Shown here: in pieces, positions 29,067-38,593 of the stretch | Layout of the letters: the number at the start of each line of letters is the position of its first letter | Position numbering within the stretch: position 1 is the stretch's first letter | Source of the DNA: Urechidicola croceus | Lineage (GTDB): Bacteria > Bacteroidota > Bacteroidia > Flavobacteriales > Flavobacteriaceae | Length of the DNA: 64,000 nucleotides | NCBI GenBank assembly: GCA_905181865.1 | Contig: CAJIZG010000001.1 | Span: 1 to 64,000, forward strand | Direction: 5' to 3' | The notes under the pieces: model-generated | Databases searched by the model: none | Told to the model about the DNA's origin: nothing | What the model saw: the letters and a program-made list of their open reading frames with translations, nothing else | Made by a program: the position numbers and the translations under genes

Positions 29067-30334
29067 TTAATTAGAACCCTTCAAAATAGATAAAAACGCT
29101 ATCATATCTCGAATTTCTCTTTTAGACATAATTGCACCCATTGGTGGCATACTCGAAGGCATGTTTTCTCTTTTTGTAATCCTAGATACATGAATTCCCA
29201 TAGGCTCGGCTTGTGAAGTTTTTACAATTAATTCGTCTTTATGTTCTTCCATTAAAACATCGGCAATCACATGTACATCTGATAATGTTAATAAAACCGT
29301 ACCAAAGCCAGGTGATAATCGAGCGCTTGGTTCAACGAGTGCTTGTAACAGCTCTTCTCTACTTAAATCATTTGGTATATTAGTTAACGAAGGTCTAACG
29401 GTGCCTCCTTGACCTTTCACAGAATGACATCGTACACATTGCCCCGTACTATTATTATTAAAATAGTTGTATCCCGCTCGACTATCACCACCAAAAAGTG
29501 TCTCTTTGTACGTGTCCAAAATGTTTTCTCCTTTATATAATGTGTCTAGTTTAGAAATTAATTTTTTAGACTTTGTTGCCAATATAGTCTCTTCTAAGTC
29601 TTAGGATATTTCTTTTGAAAGTTTACAGTCAAAAAGTTCATTTAATAATTTTTCCAAGACTACCGATGCTTTAGTAACAGGCATATCGCCTAATACACTT
29701 AATACCTTTTGCTGTTCTTTTATGCTTCCCTTTTTAAAAATTGGACGCACAATACTTGGAAGGCTTTCTTTAGAAATATCGAATTGATCTTATAATCCTA
29801 ATGCTGCAATTCTCACTTCTCTACTTTCATCTTCCATGCCTAATTTGACAATCGTTATTGTATTCTCATATTTTAAATTTCCTAAAGTAGATAGTATAGT
29901 CGCTTTTACTTTCGAATCACTATTTGAAGACATTAGGCCTACCAAATTCTCATTGTAGCCCGAAATCATTAATTCTCCAATCATCTTGATCGTAGAAACT
30001 AAAACTTCTGTATCCTCCTCGCTTAAAAAAACATCTATAATACTTTTGCTATTACCCGTGCACTATAACGCTTAATTACGCTTCTATACCTGCCATGTAA
30101 TCTGTCTAATACAGATAGGTTTGCCCATATTCCTATCGTTGCTAGCATCTCTGTCTTTAGCATAGTTGAAATATTTTTTCTATTCGCAAATGCTAGTAAC
30201 ATTTCTAACTCTACTTCGCCACCTATTCGAAGATTTGCATTAATCGCTCTGCACAAAAGTGGTTCATATATTTCGCTTTTTAAATATGCGAAAACTTTAG
30301 CGATAAAACGAAGTAATGTTTTCGTTGCGAATGG
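29067..30334 (-). pseudogene. Decayed HEAT-repeat / c-type cytochrome gene
   Basis: Reading leftward, the segment encodes HEAT-like helices (LRIGGEVELEMLLAF, KTEMLATIGIW), a frameshift in an A-run near 30048, more repeats (SKVKATILSTLGNLKYE), in-frame TAA stops at 29790-29792 and 29601-29603, then a C-terminal cytochrome c domain with heme motif CVRCHSVKGQGG, GPNL-like RPSLTNI and a Met-containing PPMGAIMSKREIRDMIAFL end. This is the C-terminal architecture of planctomycete-type membrane-bound dehydrogenases (PVC-type heme-binding proteins). The N-terminal beta-propeller is absent, and the lpxD terminator sits at the broken edge. The heme domain itself is still intact as a frame (29067-29582) but has no start or signal. 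Confidence 0.8.
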
Positions 30335-30339
30335 TTAGA

Positions 30340-30369
30340 AATAAAAAATCAGCCTCCAATTAAGGAGAC
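30340..30369 (-). terminator. Hairpin downstream of lpxD
   Basis: On the minus strand GTCTCC (30369-30364) pairs with GGAGGC (30357-30352, one G-T pair), loop of 6, followed by TGATTTTTTATTT. It ends lpxD transcription about 150 nt after the stop. Confidence 0.65.
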
Positions 30370-30528
30370 GGTTCTTATTTTTATGGTTTGTTTGTGAAAT
30401 TGCTTAGAAATAATCTTGGAGTAGATTACTTATACTCTGCTATGCGACCACATTTCTACACTAATAATAAGAGGAATATGGTACCTTTAATAAAATGAAT
30501 AAAATATTGAAGATATACTTAAAACTCA

Positions 30529-31521
30529 CTACTTTCTACCAAGTTTACGAACCGCAACCCATTGTTTCAATTTTTCTTTAGAGTCACAGGCAGGAAATCC
30601 AAGAACAGTATTACCTGCGGGCACATCTCTCAATACGCCCGATCCTGCGCCTACTACAGCACCAGAATGTATAGTTATATGATCTTTTATAGAGGCGCTT
30701 CCGCCAATAACAACTCCATCTCCTAGCGTAACTGAGCCGGCCAAACCACTACTTCCTGCCATAATACAAGAACGACCCAACACACAATTATGCGCTATCT
30801 GTACTAAATTATCTATTTTACATCCATCGCCAATAATTGTTGAACTAAACTTAGCACGATCTACACATGAGTTAGCGCCAATCTCAACAGCATTCCCTAT
30901 CACAACGTTTCCAATATGCGGAATTTTAACAAGTCCTCTGCCGTCGTCACTTGGTCTATAGCCAAACCCATCTGCACCAATACTCACATTATTCTGCAGT
31001 ATGCAATTCCTTCCAATAACGGTTCTTTCTCTAATAACCGTTCCAGACCAAACAACAGAACCTGCTCCAATGCTACTATCATCGAAAACAGTGACATTTG
31101 CATAAAGTATGACATCATCTCCTAAAACAACATTTTTTCCAACATAGCATCCCGCTCCTATTTTACACCTACTCCCTAGTTTAACAGACGAATCTATTGC
31201 TGCTGTCGCATGAATATCTGTTTCAAAATAGGGTGTGCTTGCTGAAAAAGCTTCTAATAAAACAGCCATGGATAAATCAGCATTCTTAACCCAAATTAAA
31301 GCGCGATTCGCTTCCGGTTTCACATCAATTCCTAAACTAACAATCGCTATAGAAGCTTTTGAGGACTCCCATTTTTTTGCGTATTTTCCATTTCCTATAA
31401 AGGTTATATCCGATTCTGAAGCTCTTTCTAATTGTTCTAATCCTTTAAGGGTTATTGCGGTATCCCCTTCAATTTTTCCATTTAATAGCGCGTTTATTTC
31501 TTGTAGTGTAAACGATTTCAT
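30529..31521 (-). CDS. lpxD: UDP-3-O-acylglucosamine N-acyltransferase
   Basis: LpxD of 330 residues. An N-terminal uridine-binding domain (SDITFIGNGKYAKKW) is followed by a left-handed beta-helix of hexapeptide repeats (VKLGSRCKIGAGCYVGKNVVLGDD through HITIHSGAVVGAGS, read in six-residue turns) and a C-terminal helix. The catalytic His lies in DNLVQIAHNCVLG, and NNVSIGADGFGYRP is the family signature. It adds the N-linked hydroxyacyl chain in lipid A synthesis using acyl-ACP. It stands alone here, away from lpxA/lpxC/fabZ; whether it is the main copy or a second lpxD cannot be told from the window. Confidence 0.92.
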   Translation of the reverse strand: MKSFTLQEINALLNGKIEGDTAITLKGLEQLERASESDITFIGNGKYAKKWESSKASIAIVSLGIDVKPEANRALIWVKNADLSMAVLLEAFSASTPYFETDIHATAAIDSSVKLGSRCKIGAGCYVGKNVVLGDDVILYANVTVFDDSSIGAGSVVWSGTVIRERTVIGRNCILQNNVSIGADGFGYRPSDDGRGLVKIPHIGNVVIGNAVEIGANSCVDRAKFSSTIIGDGCKIDNLVQIAHNCVLGRSCIMAGSSGLAGSVTLGDGVVIGGSASIKDHITIHSGAVVGAGSGVLRDVPAGNTVLGFPACDSKEKLKQWVAVRKLGRK

Positions 31522-31796
31522 GACTATATATCTTTTGTAGTGAGTATCTTATTTTTATCAGGTGTCAATATAAGTTTATTATTATCAGAAATAAAGAGGA
31601 ATCTTATTTAAATGATTCTCCCTAATAATACGGCATATTTTTTTTAATTGTTTTACTTTTTCTCTGTTGATCCTAATCTTAGGAGACCGCCATATCAATA
31701 GAACACTTAGTTTAACTAAATTAAACTGGATAATTCTAATCGTTAAAGATTCGAACTTTATAAAGGACTCATAAACAATTTAAACTTTCAGTAATC
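31522..31796. other. Intergenic region upstream of lpxD
   Basis: Nothing recognisable apart from a small palindrome CCTAATCTTAGG near 31673. No exact TAnnTTTG was spotted for lpxD. Confidence 0.45.
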
Positions 31797-31833
31797 ACAA
31801 AAAAGACCCGCTATAAAAAATACAACAGGTCTT
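31797..31833 (-). terminator. Terminator of the pnt operon
   Basis: Minus strand AAGACC (31833-31828) pairs with GGTCTT (31808-31803), 19-nt loop, followed by a T-run. It lies about 25 nt after the pntB stop. Confidence 0.6.
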
Positions 31834-31856
31834 ATTAATTTATAAAGCAGTTAAAA

Positions 31857-33239
31857 CTACATATTCTTGATTTCCGTAACTAAATCTGTTAAAGCGGCTT
31901 TTGCATCTCCAAACAACATGGCCGTTTTAGTATTATAAAACAATTCATTTTCTATACCAGCATACCCCGCTTTCATACTACGTTTATTTACAATAATATG
32001 TTTTGCATTCTCTACATCCAATATTGGCATTCCGTAGATTGGACTCGCCGGATCGTTATGAGCTGCAGGATTCACAACATCATTTGCTCCTACGACCAAT
32101 ACCACATCTGCATTGCTGAATTGAGGATTGATATCATCCATTTCCATCAACATATTGTATTCAACATTCGACTCCGCCAATAGCACATTCATATGCCCTG
32201 GCATACGGCCTGCTACAGGGTGAATTGCATATTTTACATTAACACCTTTACCCGCTAACAATTCTTCTAATTCATGAATTACGTGCTGCGCTTGTGCAAC
32301 AGCTAAACCATATCCTGGAACAATAATTACATTTGTTGCATAATTCATCATAATAGCAGCATCACTCGCTGTAGTTCTTGTAATAGATCCTAAGGCTTTA
32401 TTAACTCCCTCAACAGGAACTACTCCGCCTCCAAAGTTTCCAAAGATTACAGAGCCCAAAGTTCTATTCATCGCCTTACACATGGCTACTGTTAAAATAA
32501 TACCCGCTGCGCCCACTAATATACCTCCAACTAGCATTACCATACTGTCATACAATACGCCTGTAATTGCTGCAGCAATGCCCGTTAATGAGTTTAATAA
32601 TGAAATAACCACAGGCATATCCGCACCACCAATAGGCAGTACAAACAAAATACCATAGATTAAACCTCCCGCTAGTAATGAATAGGTTATTATTGGACTT
32701 TGAACTCCTGTAAATACCGTGTATCCAGCAAAAGCAAGAATTAATATAAAAAATAAATTGTTTACCAAATTGTGCTGTGGAATTTTAACCACACTTTTTA
32801 ACGACCCATTTAGTTTTCCCCAAGCAATTAAACTCCCAGAAAAGGTAATTGCTCCAATAATAATTCCCGCGATAATTGTGATTGCTTGTAAGGATTCATC
32901 TACTTGTTTGCTAAATTCTACGAATCCAATTAATGCAGCACTTGCCCCTCCAAATCCGTTAAATAATGAAACTAACTCTGGCATTTTTGTCATTTCTACT
33001 TTAATGGCAATTAACCAACCAATAATTGACCCCAACAAAATAGCAACTCCTATTAGCACATAAATAAAAGTTGGTACTTCTAAATCATGTATGAATATAG
33101 TTCCCACAATTGAAAGCCCCATACCTCCCGCTGCTATCAAGTTTCCACTTTTAGCCGTTTCTGGGTGTCCTAATTTCTTTAAGCCTACAATAAACGTTAT
33201 TGTAGCAATTAGATATATAATACTTAATGCAATACTCAT
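31857..33239 (-). CDS. pntB: NAD(P) transhydrogenase subunit beta
   Basis: PntB of 460 residues. About eight or nine hydrophobic helices (residues 1-260) form part of the proton channel; the C-terminal domain III binds NADP(H), with NVIIVPGYGLAVAQAQH, the YAIHPVAGRMPGHMNVLLAE segment and DVVLVVGANDVVNPAA. With PntAA and PntAB it makes the inner-membrane pump that uses the proton gradient to reduce NADP by NADH. The start overlaps the stop of the preceding gene by one base (TAATG), so translation is coupled. Last gene of the operon. Confidence 0.94.
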   Translation of the reverse strand: MSIALSIIYLIATITFIVGLKKLGHPETAKSGNLIAAGGMGLSIVGTIFIHDLEVPTFIYVLIGVAILLGSIIGWLIAIKVEMTKMPELVSLFNGFGGASAALIGFVEFSKQVDESLQAITIIAGIIIGAITFSGSLIAWGKLNGSLKSVVKIPQHNLVNNLFFILILAFAGYTVFTGVQSPIITYSLLAGGLIYGILFVLPIGGADMPVVISLLNSLTGIAAAITGVLYDSMVMLVGGILVGAAGIILTVAMCKAMNRTLGSVIFGNFGGGVVPVEGVNKALGSITRTTASDAAIMMNYATNVIIVPGYGLAVAQAQHVIHELEELLAGKGVNVKYAIHPVAGRMPGHMNVLLAESNVEYNMLMEMDDINPQFSNADVVLVVGANDVVNPAAHNDPASPIYGMPILDVENAKHIIVNKRSMKAGYAGIENELFYNTKTAMLFGDAKAALTDLVTEIKNM

Positions 33240-33547
33240 TATTTTTTCTTTTTAAACATGTCCAACATTCTATTGGTAACAGTAAAACCACCAACAACAT
33301 TTAATATTCCTAAAACCACGGCTACAAACCCAAGAACCAAAGAAACATAATTAGAAGGATCTGAATGCAACATTACCAAAATAGCCCCTATAATTACAAC
33401 CCCACTCAGAGCATTTGCTCCTGACATTAAAGGCGTATGTAAAACCGCTGGAATACTTTTGATAACTTCGATTCCTACAAATACTGACAAAATAATAATG
33501 TATATCATTTGTAGGTTACTACTTATAAATTCTAATATCTCGTTCAT
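33239..33547 (-). CDS. pntAB: NAD(P) transhydrogenase subunit alpha, membrane part
   Basis: Small membrane subunit of 102 residues with about three hydrophobic helices and the family stretch SIPAVLHTPLMSGANALSG (in two turns). It corresponds to the C-terminal membrane part of E. coli PntA, split off as a separate polypeptide, as in most Bacteroidota and alphaproteobacteria. Six nt after pntAA and overlapping pntB by one base. Confidence 0.93.
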   Translation of the reverse strand: MNEILEFISSNLQMIYIIILSVFVGIEVIKSIPAVLHTPLMSGANALSGVVIIGAILVMLHSDPSNYVSLVLGFVAVVLGILNVVGGFTVTNRMLDMFKKKK

Positions 33548-33553
33548 AAATTC

Positions 33554-34654
33554 TTATTTTTTACGTTGAACACCCTCTTGTACAATCAATGTTTCATCAG
33601 TGATTTCTTCTTCTAAATCCCATTTAAAATTTAAATCTTCCGTAAGATGTATAATAAAGTTATAAATATTCTTAGCATATAACTCACTTGCATTAGTTGA
33701 CACACTTTCTGGTGCAATGGTAGTTCCTATGACTTTGACACCATTTACTTCCACCTTTTCGTTTATCTTACTCACTTCACAATTTCCTCCTTGAGATGCC
33801 GCCAAATCAATAATTACAGCACCGTTTTTCATTTGAAATACTTGCTCTTTAGTGATAAGCATAGGGGCTTTTTTACCTGGAATATTTGCCGTAGTAATGA
33901 CTAAATCCGCTTGAAATAAAGATTTATTTACAGCCTCTTTTTGTTTTTGAACGTATTCTTCTGAAGCCTCTTTTGCATAACCGCCTTCAGATTCTTCCTT
34001 ATTATCTTCCACAGAAATAAATTTGGCGCCTAATGACTCGACTTGCTCTTTAGTTTCCGTACGAATATCAGTCGCTTCTACCACTGCTCCTAATCGTTTT
34101 GCTGTGGCAATTGCTTGCAAACCCGCAACTCCTACTCCATATATTAACACACGAGATGGTGTAATTGTTCCAGCGGCTGTCATCATTAAAGGAAATATTT
34201 TCGTCATTTCATATGCCCCTAAAATAACTGCTTTATAACCCGCTAAATTATTTTGTGAACTTAGCACATCCATATCCTGTGCTCTAGAAATACGTGGCAT
34301 TGCATCCATTGAAAATGCGGTTGCTCCTTTATCTGCGATTGATTTAATTAATTCTGGGCTCGACTTATGATACAACTGACTCATTAGTATATGTCGCTTA
34401 TGTACCAATTTTAGATCCTCTTTATTAAATGGATTTATTTTAATAAGTACTTGAGAATCTTCAAATACTTTTTCACGATTTTGAATAGTTGCCCCTACAT
34501 CTGTATAGGCTCCATTCTTATAAGAAGAATTTATTCCTGCATCTTGTTCTACCAGAATCTCAAACCCCTTTTCTATTAACTTTTTTGTTATAAAAGGAGA
34601 TAATGAAACACGCTTTTCTCCGATCTGTGTTTCTTTTAATATACCTAATTTCAT
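33554..34654 (-). CDS. pntAA: NAD(P) transhydrogenase subunit alpha, NAD-binding part
   Basis: PntAA of 366 residues, domain I of the transhydrogenase, related to alanine dehydrogenase. N-terminus MKLGILKETQIGEKRVSLSP, the NAD-binding Rossmann segment YGVGVAGLQAIATAKRLG with the following acidic residue in VVEATDIR, and VIIDLAASQGGNCE. The mobile RQD-like loop region is present near SRAQDMDVLSSQNN. Soluble, docks on PntAB/PntB at the cytoplasmic face. First gene of the operon, with a -7 element 42 nt upstream. Confidence 0.94.
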   Translation of the reverse strand: MKLGILKETQIGEKRVSLSPFITKKLIEKGFEILVEQDAGINSSYKNGAYTDVGATIQNREKVFEDSQVLIKINPFNKEDLKLVHKRHILMSQLYHKSSPELIKSIADKGATAFSMDAMPRISRAQDMDVLSSQNNLAGYKAVILGAYEMTKIFPLMMTAAGTITPSRVLIYGVGVAGLQAIATAKRLGAVVEATDIRTETKEQVESLGAKFISVEDNKEESEGGYAKEASEEYVQKQKEAVNKSLFQADLVITTANIPGKKAPMLITKEQVFQMKNGAVIIDLAASQGGNCEVSKINEKVEVNGVKVIGTTIAPESVSTNASELYAKNIYNFIIHLTEDLNFKWDLEEEITDETLIVQEGVQRKK

Positions 34655-34695
34655 ATTTTCGGTTGTTTTGTCATTGGACTTATTGGTTGATTTAG

Positions 34696-34703
34696 CAAAA
34701 TTA
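34696..34703 (-). promoter_or_regulatory. Promoter -7 element TAATTTTG of the pnt operon
   Basis: Minus-strand TAATTTTG fits TAnnTTTG, 41 nt upstream of the pntAA ATG. No -33 match confirmed. Confidence 0.5.
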
Positions 34704-34767
34704 TATGAATAAAAAATTATTACTATCCTTTACCATCATGCTTCATTTATAATAATTCATAAAAAAG

Positions 34768-34790
34768 AAAACTAGCAGTATGCTAGTTTT
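34768..34790 (-). terminator. Perfect hairpin upstream of pnt
   Basis: AAAACTAGCA and TGCTAGTTTT form a perfect 10-bp stem with a GTA loop. On the minus strand CTTTTTTATG follows, so it would stop leftward transcripts coming from the decayed cytochrome peroxidase gene; it could also be a bidirectional structure. Confidence 0.6.
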
Positions 34791-35087
34791 ACATTAAAAA
34801 ATACATAAAAATATAAAGTACTATATAGCATAATTCCTATATAGCACTTCAATTTATAGTTAGTTAGTAGTTTCGTTGTTAACAAAGCTAAAGTAGTTAA
34901 AAATCATATTTAATTTAAATTTTCATTAACTTTTACAAATAGTTGAATAATATCTTGTTTTCATTAATAAAAATGTAAGAAAAGATTTCATATAGACTAT
35001 ATGATAATTAATAATTCAAACAACAACCTCTTAACTCGAAATAAGTGTTTTTAATAAATCTAAAATTCACTATTTATTTCTGAAATA
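34791..35087. other. Intergenic region
   Basis: AT-rich, no gene or clear signal. Confidence 0.5.
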
Positions 35088-36120
35088 TTATTGAATATCT
35101 CCTCCAACAGATAAATTACTAACAACGCTTTGAGGAATTCTCCGATCAAAATCGTCATTATTCAAAGTATTAAAAAATGAAATAATTGACCCCATATTTT
35201 TAACCTTAATATCTATCCTTTTAATTCATGTATCTAAATCTTCATTTGAGACCAATGGGCTTTGTGAATTTCCTGAGGATATATCCTCATAAAACTCCAA
35301 TACATCTTTTAATTTATTAAATTTTCCATTATGCATAGAAGGAGCCGCAAACCTCAAGTTACGCAAACTAGGAGTTCTAAAGCCATAAGTCTTTTCAAAG
35401 CCATGGTCAGATTTTTTTTAATTTAGCATTATCCGCAACACTTAATACGTGCATTTTATAGTCTAAAAACATAGGCGCATTTTGACAATTAATACATCCT
35501 GCTTTCTTGAACAATTCAAACCATTCCTTTTCTCCCATTGAAAGCACACTTTGATTACCACTTAAAAATTGATCAAATCTACAATTACTAGAAGACAATG
35601 TTCCTTCAAATGTAGCGACACTTTTTTCCAATGAGTGCTGCTGTAATTTCTGAATTGGCAGAGAACGCTTTTTTAAATAAAGTTTGTTCTCTAGAATCCT
35701 AAAACATAGGTGCATCCTTAGGATTATATTTTCCCTTTTTATTTATTCCATTATAAGCTGTATTCAATACAATATGGACATTTTTTTTACAAATGGAATC
35801 TCATTTGGTGATTTAAAGACGCGTCCATCACTGAGTCCAAAACCGTTTACACCAATGGAAATATCTTTAAATTCTGCATATCCAAAATTTGGATGATGAC
35901 AAGTAGCATAGGCGACATCTCTATTACCAGCTAAAATAGGGTCATAAAAAAGTAATTTTCCCAAAGTAACCTTATCTAAGTTGCTAGGATTGTCAAGCGG
36001 CGCTAATACTTCTTTAGGTAAAGGTAAGTATATTACATTCTGTGTGATTTCTTCATCAGAAAAATCACTTTTCGGTTTTTTTCTACACAACTTATTATTG
36101 ATAACATCAATAATATCCAA
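35088..36120 (-). pseudogene. Decayed di-heme cytochrome c peroxidase
   Basis: Leftward, the DNA encodes LGKLLFYDPILAGNRDVAYATCHHP, then (in another frame) NTAYNGINKKGKYNPKDAPMF, a TAG where the family has Trp, DSREQTLFKK, SEITAALIGK, back to VATFEGTLSSS, FKKAGCINCQN and finally RTPSLRNLRFAAPSMHNGKF to the stop at 35088. This is the MauG/CcpA peroxidase family. Heme site 1 should be CATCH but reads YATCH; heme site 2 should be CxxCH but reads CINCQ. Two frameshifts, a nonsense codon and the absence of a signal peptide complete the loss. An intact gene would reduce hydrogen peroxide in the periplasm. Confidence 0.85.
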
Positions 36121-36156
36121 TAGATGAATTTGAATATCATCTCCCTAGTCTCTTCA

Positions 36157-36498
36157 TTAAATTATTGCATTTACACCTCTTTCTTTTGAACTTATTCGAA
36201 TAGCGTTCTCCACGTGATATATAAATATTTTACCATCACCTACTAAATTCTCTGAGGCATTGTCGAGTATCACTTGAATTCCTTTTTCTAAATTCGCGTC
36301 ACTAACAATACATATAATCATAATTCTTGTTTGCATGATCATAGATTGTTCTGTACCACGATAGCGTTCAGAAAAACTATTTTGAAGTCCTGTTCCCTTA
36401 ACAGGTATAGCCGTAATACACGGGATTTCTGCATCCTTCAAACCTTTTTGAACCTCTTTTAGTTTTGAGGGTCTTATAATCGCTTCTATTTTTTTCAT
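36157..36498 (-). CDS. glnK: P-II family nitrogen regulator
   Basis: P-II signal protein of 113 residues. Starts MKKIEAIIRPSKLKEV; the T-loop reads TGLQNSFSERYRGTE, with Tyr46 present but position 51, the uridylylated Tyr of enterobacteria, occupied by Gln. The C-terminal GDGKIFIYHVENAIRI is the conserved ATP-binding region. It trimerises, senses ATP/ADP and 2-oxoglutarate, and blocks the ammonium channel encoded just upstream. Lack of Tyr51 means control by uridylylation is unlikely. Same strand as amt, 111 nt behind it, so named glnK by context. Confidence 0.85.
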   Translation of the reverse strand: MKKIEAIIRPSKLKEVQKGLKDAEIPCITAIPVKGTGLQNSFSERYRGTEQSMIMQTRIMIICIVSDANLEKGIQVILDNASENLVGDGKIFIYHVENAIRISSKERGVNAII

Positions 36499-36609
36499 TG
36501 TTTATACTATTTATTAATTCGGTCACAGGGTTCATCTATAGTAGTCATTCTCGTAGTTGTCGACTTTTAGTTATGGATGTTTCATGTCTTTATTTTTTTT
36601 AAATTTATA

Positions 36610-37863
36610 TTATTCAAAAGTAGAATAGGCCTCTACCCCAAATGAAACAGCATCAATACCTGCATTTTCCTCACTACGTGAAACTCGAACTCCAATTGTT
36701 TTCTGCATAATTTTCATAATGATAAACGTAACTAAAAACGAAAATGACCCGATAGTTAAAACTCCTATTGCCTGTGTAACTAATAAAGAAGTTCCCCCTC
36801 CAAAAAACAAACCATTTTCAGAAGCAAAGAAACCTACTGCGATAGCACCAAATAAACCATTTACTCCATGCACGGCAATGGCTCCAACAGGATCATCGAT
36901 TTTAATTTTATCTATAAACAATACAGCTACATCAACCAATACACCTGCAATTGCGCCTATTATCAATGCTGAATTAGCATCCACAACATTACAACCCGCA
37001 GTTATAGCAACAAGTCCGGCAAGAACTCCATTAATAGCCATGGTTATATCAATTTGTCCGTACCTAAAATAAGTATAAACCATTGTTGAGAGACCACCTG
37101 CAGCAGATGCTAAAAACGTATTTGTTGCAACAGTTCCTATTAATTCCCAATTTCCAACGGCACTCAAGGTAGATCCTGGATTAAATCCAAACCATCCAAA
37201 CCAAAGAATAAATGCACCCACGGCGGCTAAAGGCAAATTATGCCCTGGAATAGCATTGGCTTCACCATTTTTTTGATATTTCCCAATTCTTGGTCCTAAA
37301 ACAATAGCAGCTGCTAAAGCTGAAAATCCTCCCATCGCATGTACAGCACCAGAACCAGCAAAATCATTAAATCCTCTCACAGCTAACCATCCATTAGGAT
37401 TCCAAACCCAATTTGCAACTACAGGATACATCACAGCACAAAATATAAAAACAAAAAGTGCATAACTCCATAATTTCATGCGTTCAGCAACCGCACCTGA
37501 CACAATAGATATTGCTGCTATAGCGAACCCTAATTGGATAAACCAAAATAATTTATTAGAAACTGTAAGTCCTAGCCCTAAATCTCCACTCATAATTCCA
37601 GTATCAAAGGCAAACCAACCATTAGATGCACCATAAGCAATTCCAAATCCTACAAGATAAAATGCTATACCTCCAAAAATTATATCAATCATAACTTTGG
37701 CGATGATACTCATTGCATTTTTTGCACGAACAAAGCCCGCTTCTAATAAAGCAAACCCACCTTCCATTAAGAAAATTATTGCGGCACATATAGCAACCCA
37801 AACGGTATCTATTGCACTAATAATTTCTGCTTGCTCTAAGACAACAGTCGTAACTTCTTCCAT
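36610..37863 (-). CDS. amt: Ammonium transporter
   Basis: Amt/MEP/Rh channel of 417 residues with eleven or so helices. Family motifs: IFLMEGGFALLEAGFVRAKN (in the first helices), GSGAVHAMGGFSALAAAI, and LPLAAVGAFILWFGWFGFNPGS; the twin pore histidines lie in VHAMGG and, near the end, AIAVHGVNGLFG. Length fits AmtB without a C-terminal enzyme domain. It conducts ammonium into the cell and is gated by the P-II protein encoded next. A -7 element TATCTTTG is about 90 nt upstream. Confidence 0.93.
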   Translation of the reverse strand: MEEVTTVVLEQAEIISAIDTVWVAICAAIIFLMEGGFALLEAGFVRAKNAMSIIAKVMIDIIFGGIAFYLVGFGIAYGASNGWFAFDTGIMSGDLGLGLTVSNKLFWFIQLGFAIAAISIVSGAVAERMKLWSYALFVFIFCAVMYPVVANWVWNPNGWLAVRGFNDFAGSGAVHAMGGFSALAAAIVLGPRIGKYQKNGEANAIPGHNLPLAAVGAFILWFGWFGFNPGSTLSAVGNWELIGTVATNTFLASAAGGLSTMVYTYFRYGQIDITMAINGVLAGLVAITAGCNVVDANSALIIGAIAGVLVDVAVLFIDKIKIDDPVGAIAVHGVNGLFGAIAVGFFASENGLFFGGGTSLLVTQAIGVLTIGSFSFLVTFIIMKIMQKTIGVRVSRSEENAGIDAVSFGVEAYSTFE

Positions 37864-37953
37864 ATGTTTAATTTAAAAAATAAATTTTATTTTACGTGAT
37901 TTTAAAAGTTCTTGAAATCTAAAAAGACCTAAGCCTCCTTTTTTTTACGAAAT

Positions 37954-37961
37954 CAAAGATA
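37954..37961 (-). promoter_or_regulatory. Promoter -7 element TATCTTTG of amt
   Basis: Minus-strand TATCTTTG, exact TAnnTTTG match, 91 nt upstream of the amt ATG. No -33 TTG at the right distance. Confidence 0.5.
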
Positions 37962-38183
37962 AAATGAAAATGACAAATAACCCATTAGAATATTTCAAAA
38001 ACTAAAAGCAATCATTGTGATTTTAATATTTATAAATCAATTTTATTATATATCTTCTTTTTTGCTTGTTTAAGAAAGTAAGTTTAATAAAATTAAAAAT
38101 TGATATTATAATATAATCGTTCTGTTAAAGAGTCTAACTATAAAATTATATTACTCTTTAAAAAAGTTTAAAATTAGTAATTT
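37962..38183. other. Intergenic region
   Basis: AT-rich, no supported gene. Confidence 0.5.
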
Positions 38184-38522
38184 TTATTGATTTAAAATAT
38201 TTTCAGAATCATACACAACGACTTTTTTCCAAAGTTTAGAAGACTCTTCAATAAATTGCATATGTCCTTCCTCTACTTGGTACTTGTCTTGTATTTCTTT
38301 ACTCTCAAAAGTTAGAGATAAATTATAGGAGTATGTGCTATCAATCACTTCTCTATTTGTAGATGCTGGGGTTCCAAGATGCTTTGTCTTTATAAATATT
38401 GAATTGCTAATAAAATTAATCAATGAAGTTTTAAAAGTCTTTTTATCTTCTTCACTATTGGGATTCTTTAACCAGAAATATACAATATGTGCGAACTTAC
38501 CTGGTATACTATTATTACTCAT
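38184..38522 (-). CDS. Dabb (stress-responsive A/B barrel) protein
   Basis: Small alpha/beta-barrel protein of 112 residues. The start FAHIVYFWLKNP and the closing EEGHMQFIEESSKLWKKVVVYD are typical of the Dabb ferredoxin-like fold, in which a conserved His at the end of the second half (here GHMQF) is seen. Such proteins dimerise; functions include stress response and small-molecule modification, unknown here. It follows leuB by 72 nt with a terminator hairpin in between, so it gets only read-through from the leucine operon. Confidence 0.75.
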   Translation of the reverse strand: MSNNSIPGKFAHIVYFWLKNPNSEEDKKTFKTSLINFISNSIFIKTKHLGTPASTNREVIDSTYSYNLSLTFESKEIQDKYQVEEGHMQFIEESSKLWKKVVVYDSENILNQ

Positions 38523-38536
38523 AATTTTTAAAATAA

Positions 38537-38573
38537 AAAAGGATTTAATACTTCAAATGTACTAAATCCTTTT
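38537..38573 (-). terminator. Terminator of the leucine operon
   Basis: Minus strand AAAAGGATTTA (38573-38563) pairs perfectly with TAAATCCTTTT (38547-38537), 15-nt loop, then TTTATTTT. It lies 20 nt after the leuB stop. Confidence 0.8.
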
Positions 38574-38593
38574 ATCTTATATATTTAATTAGC

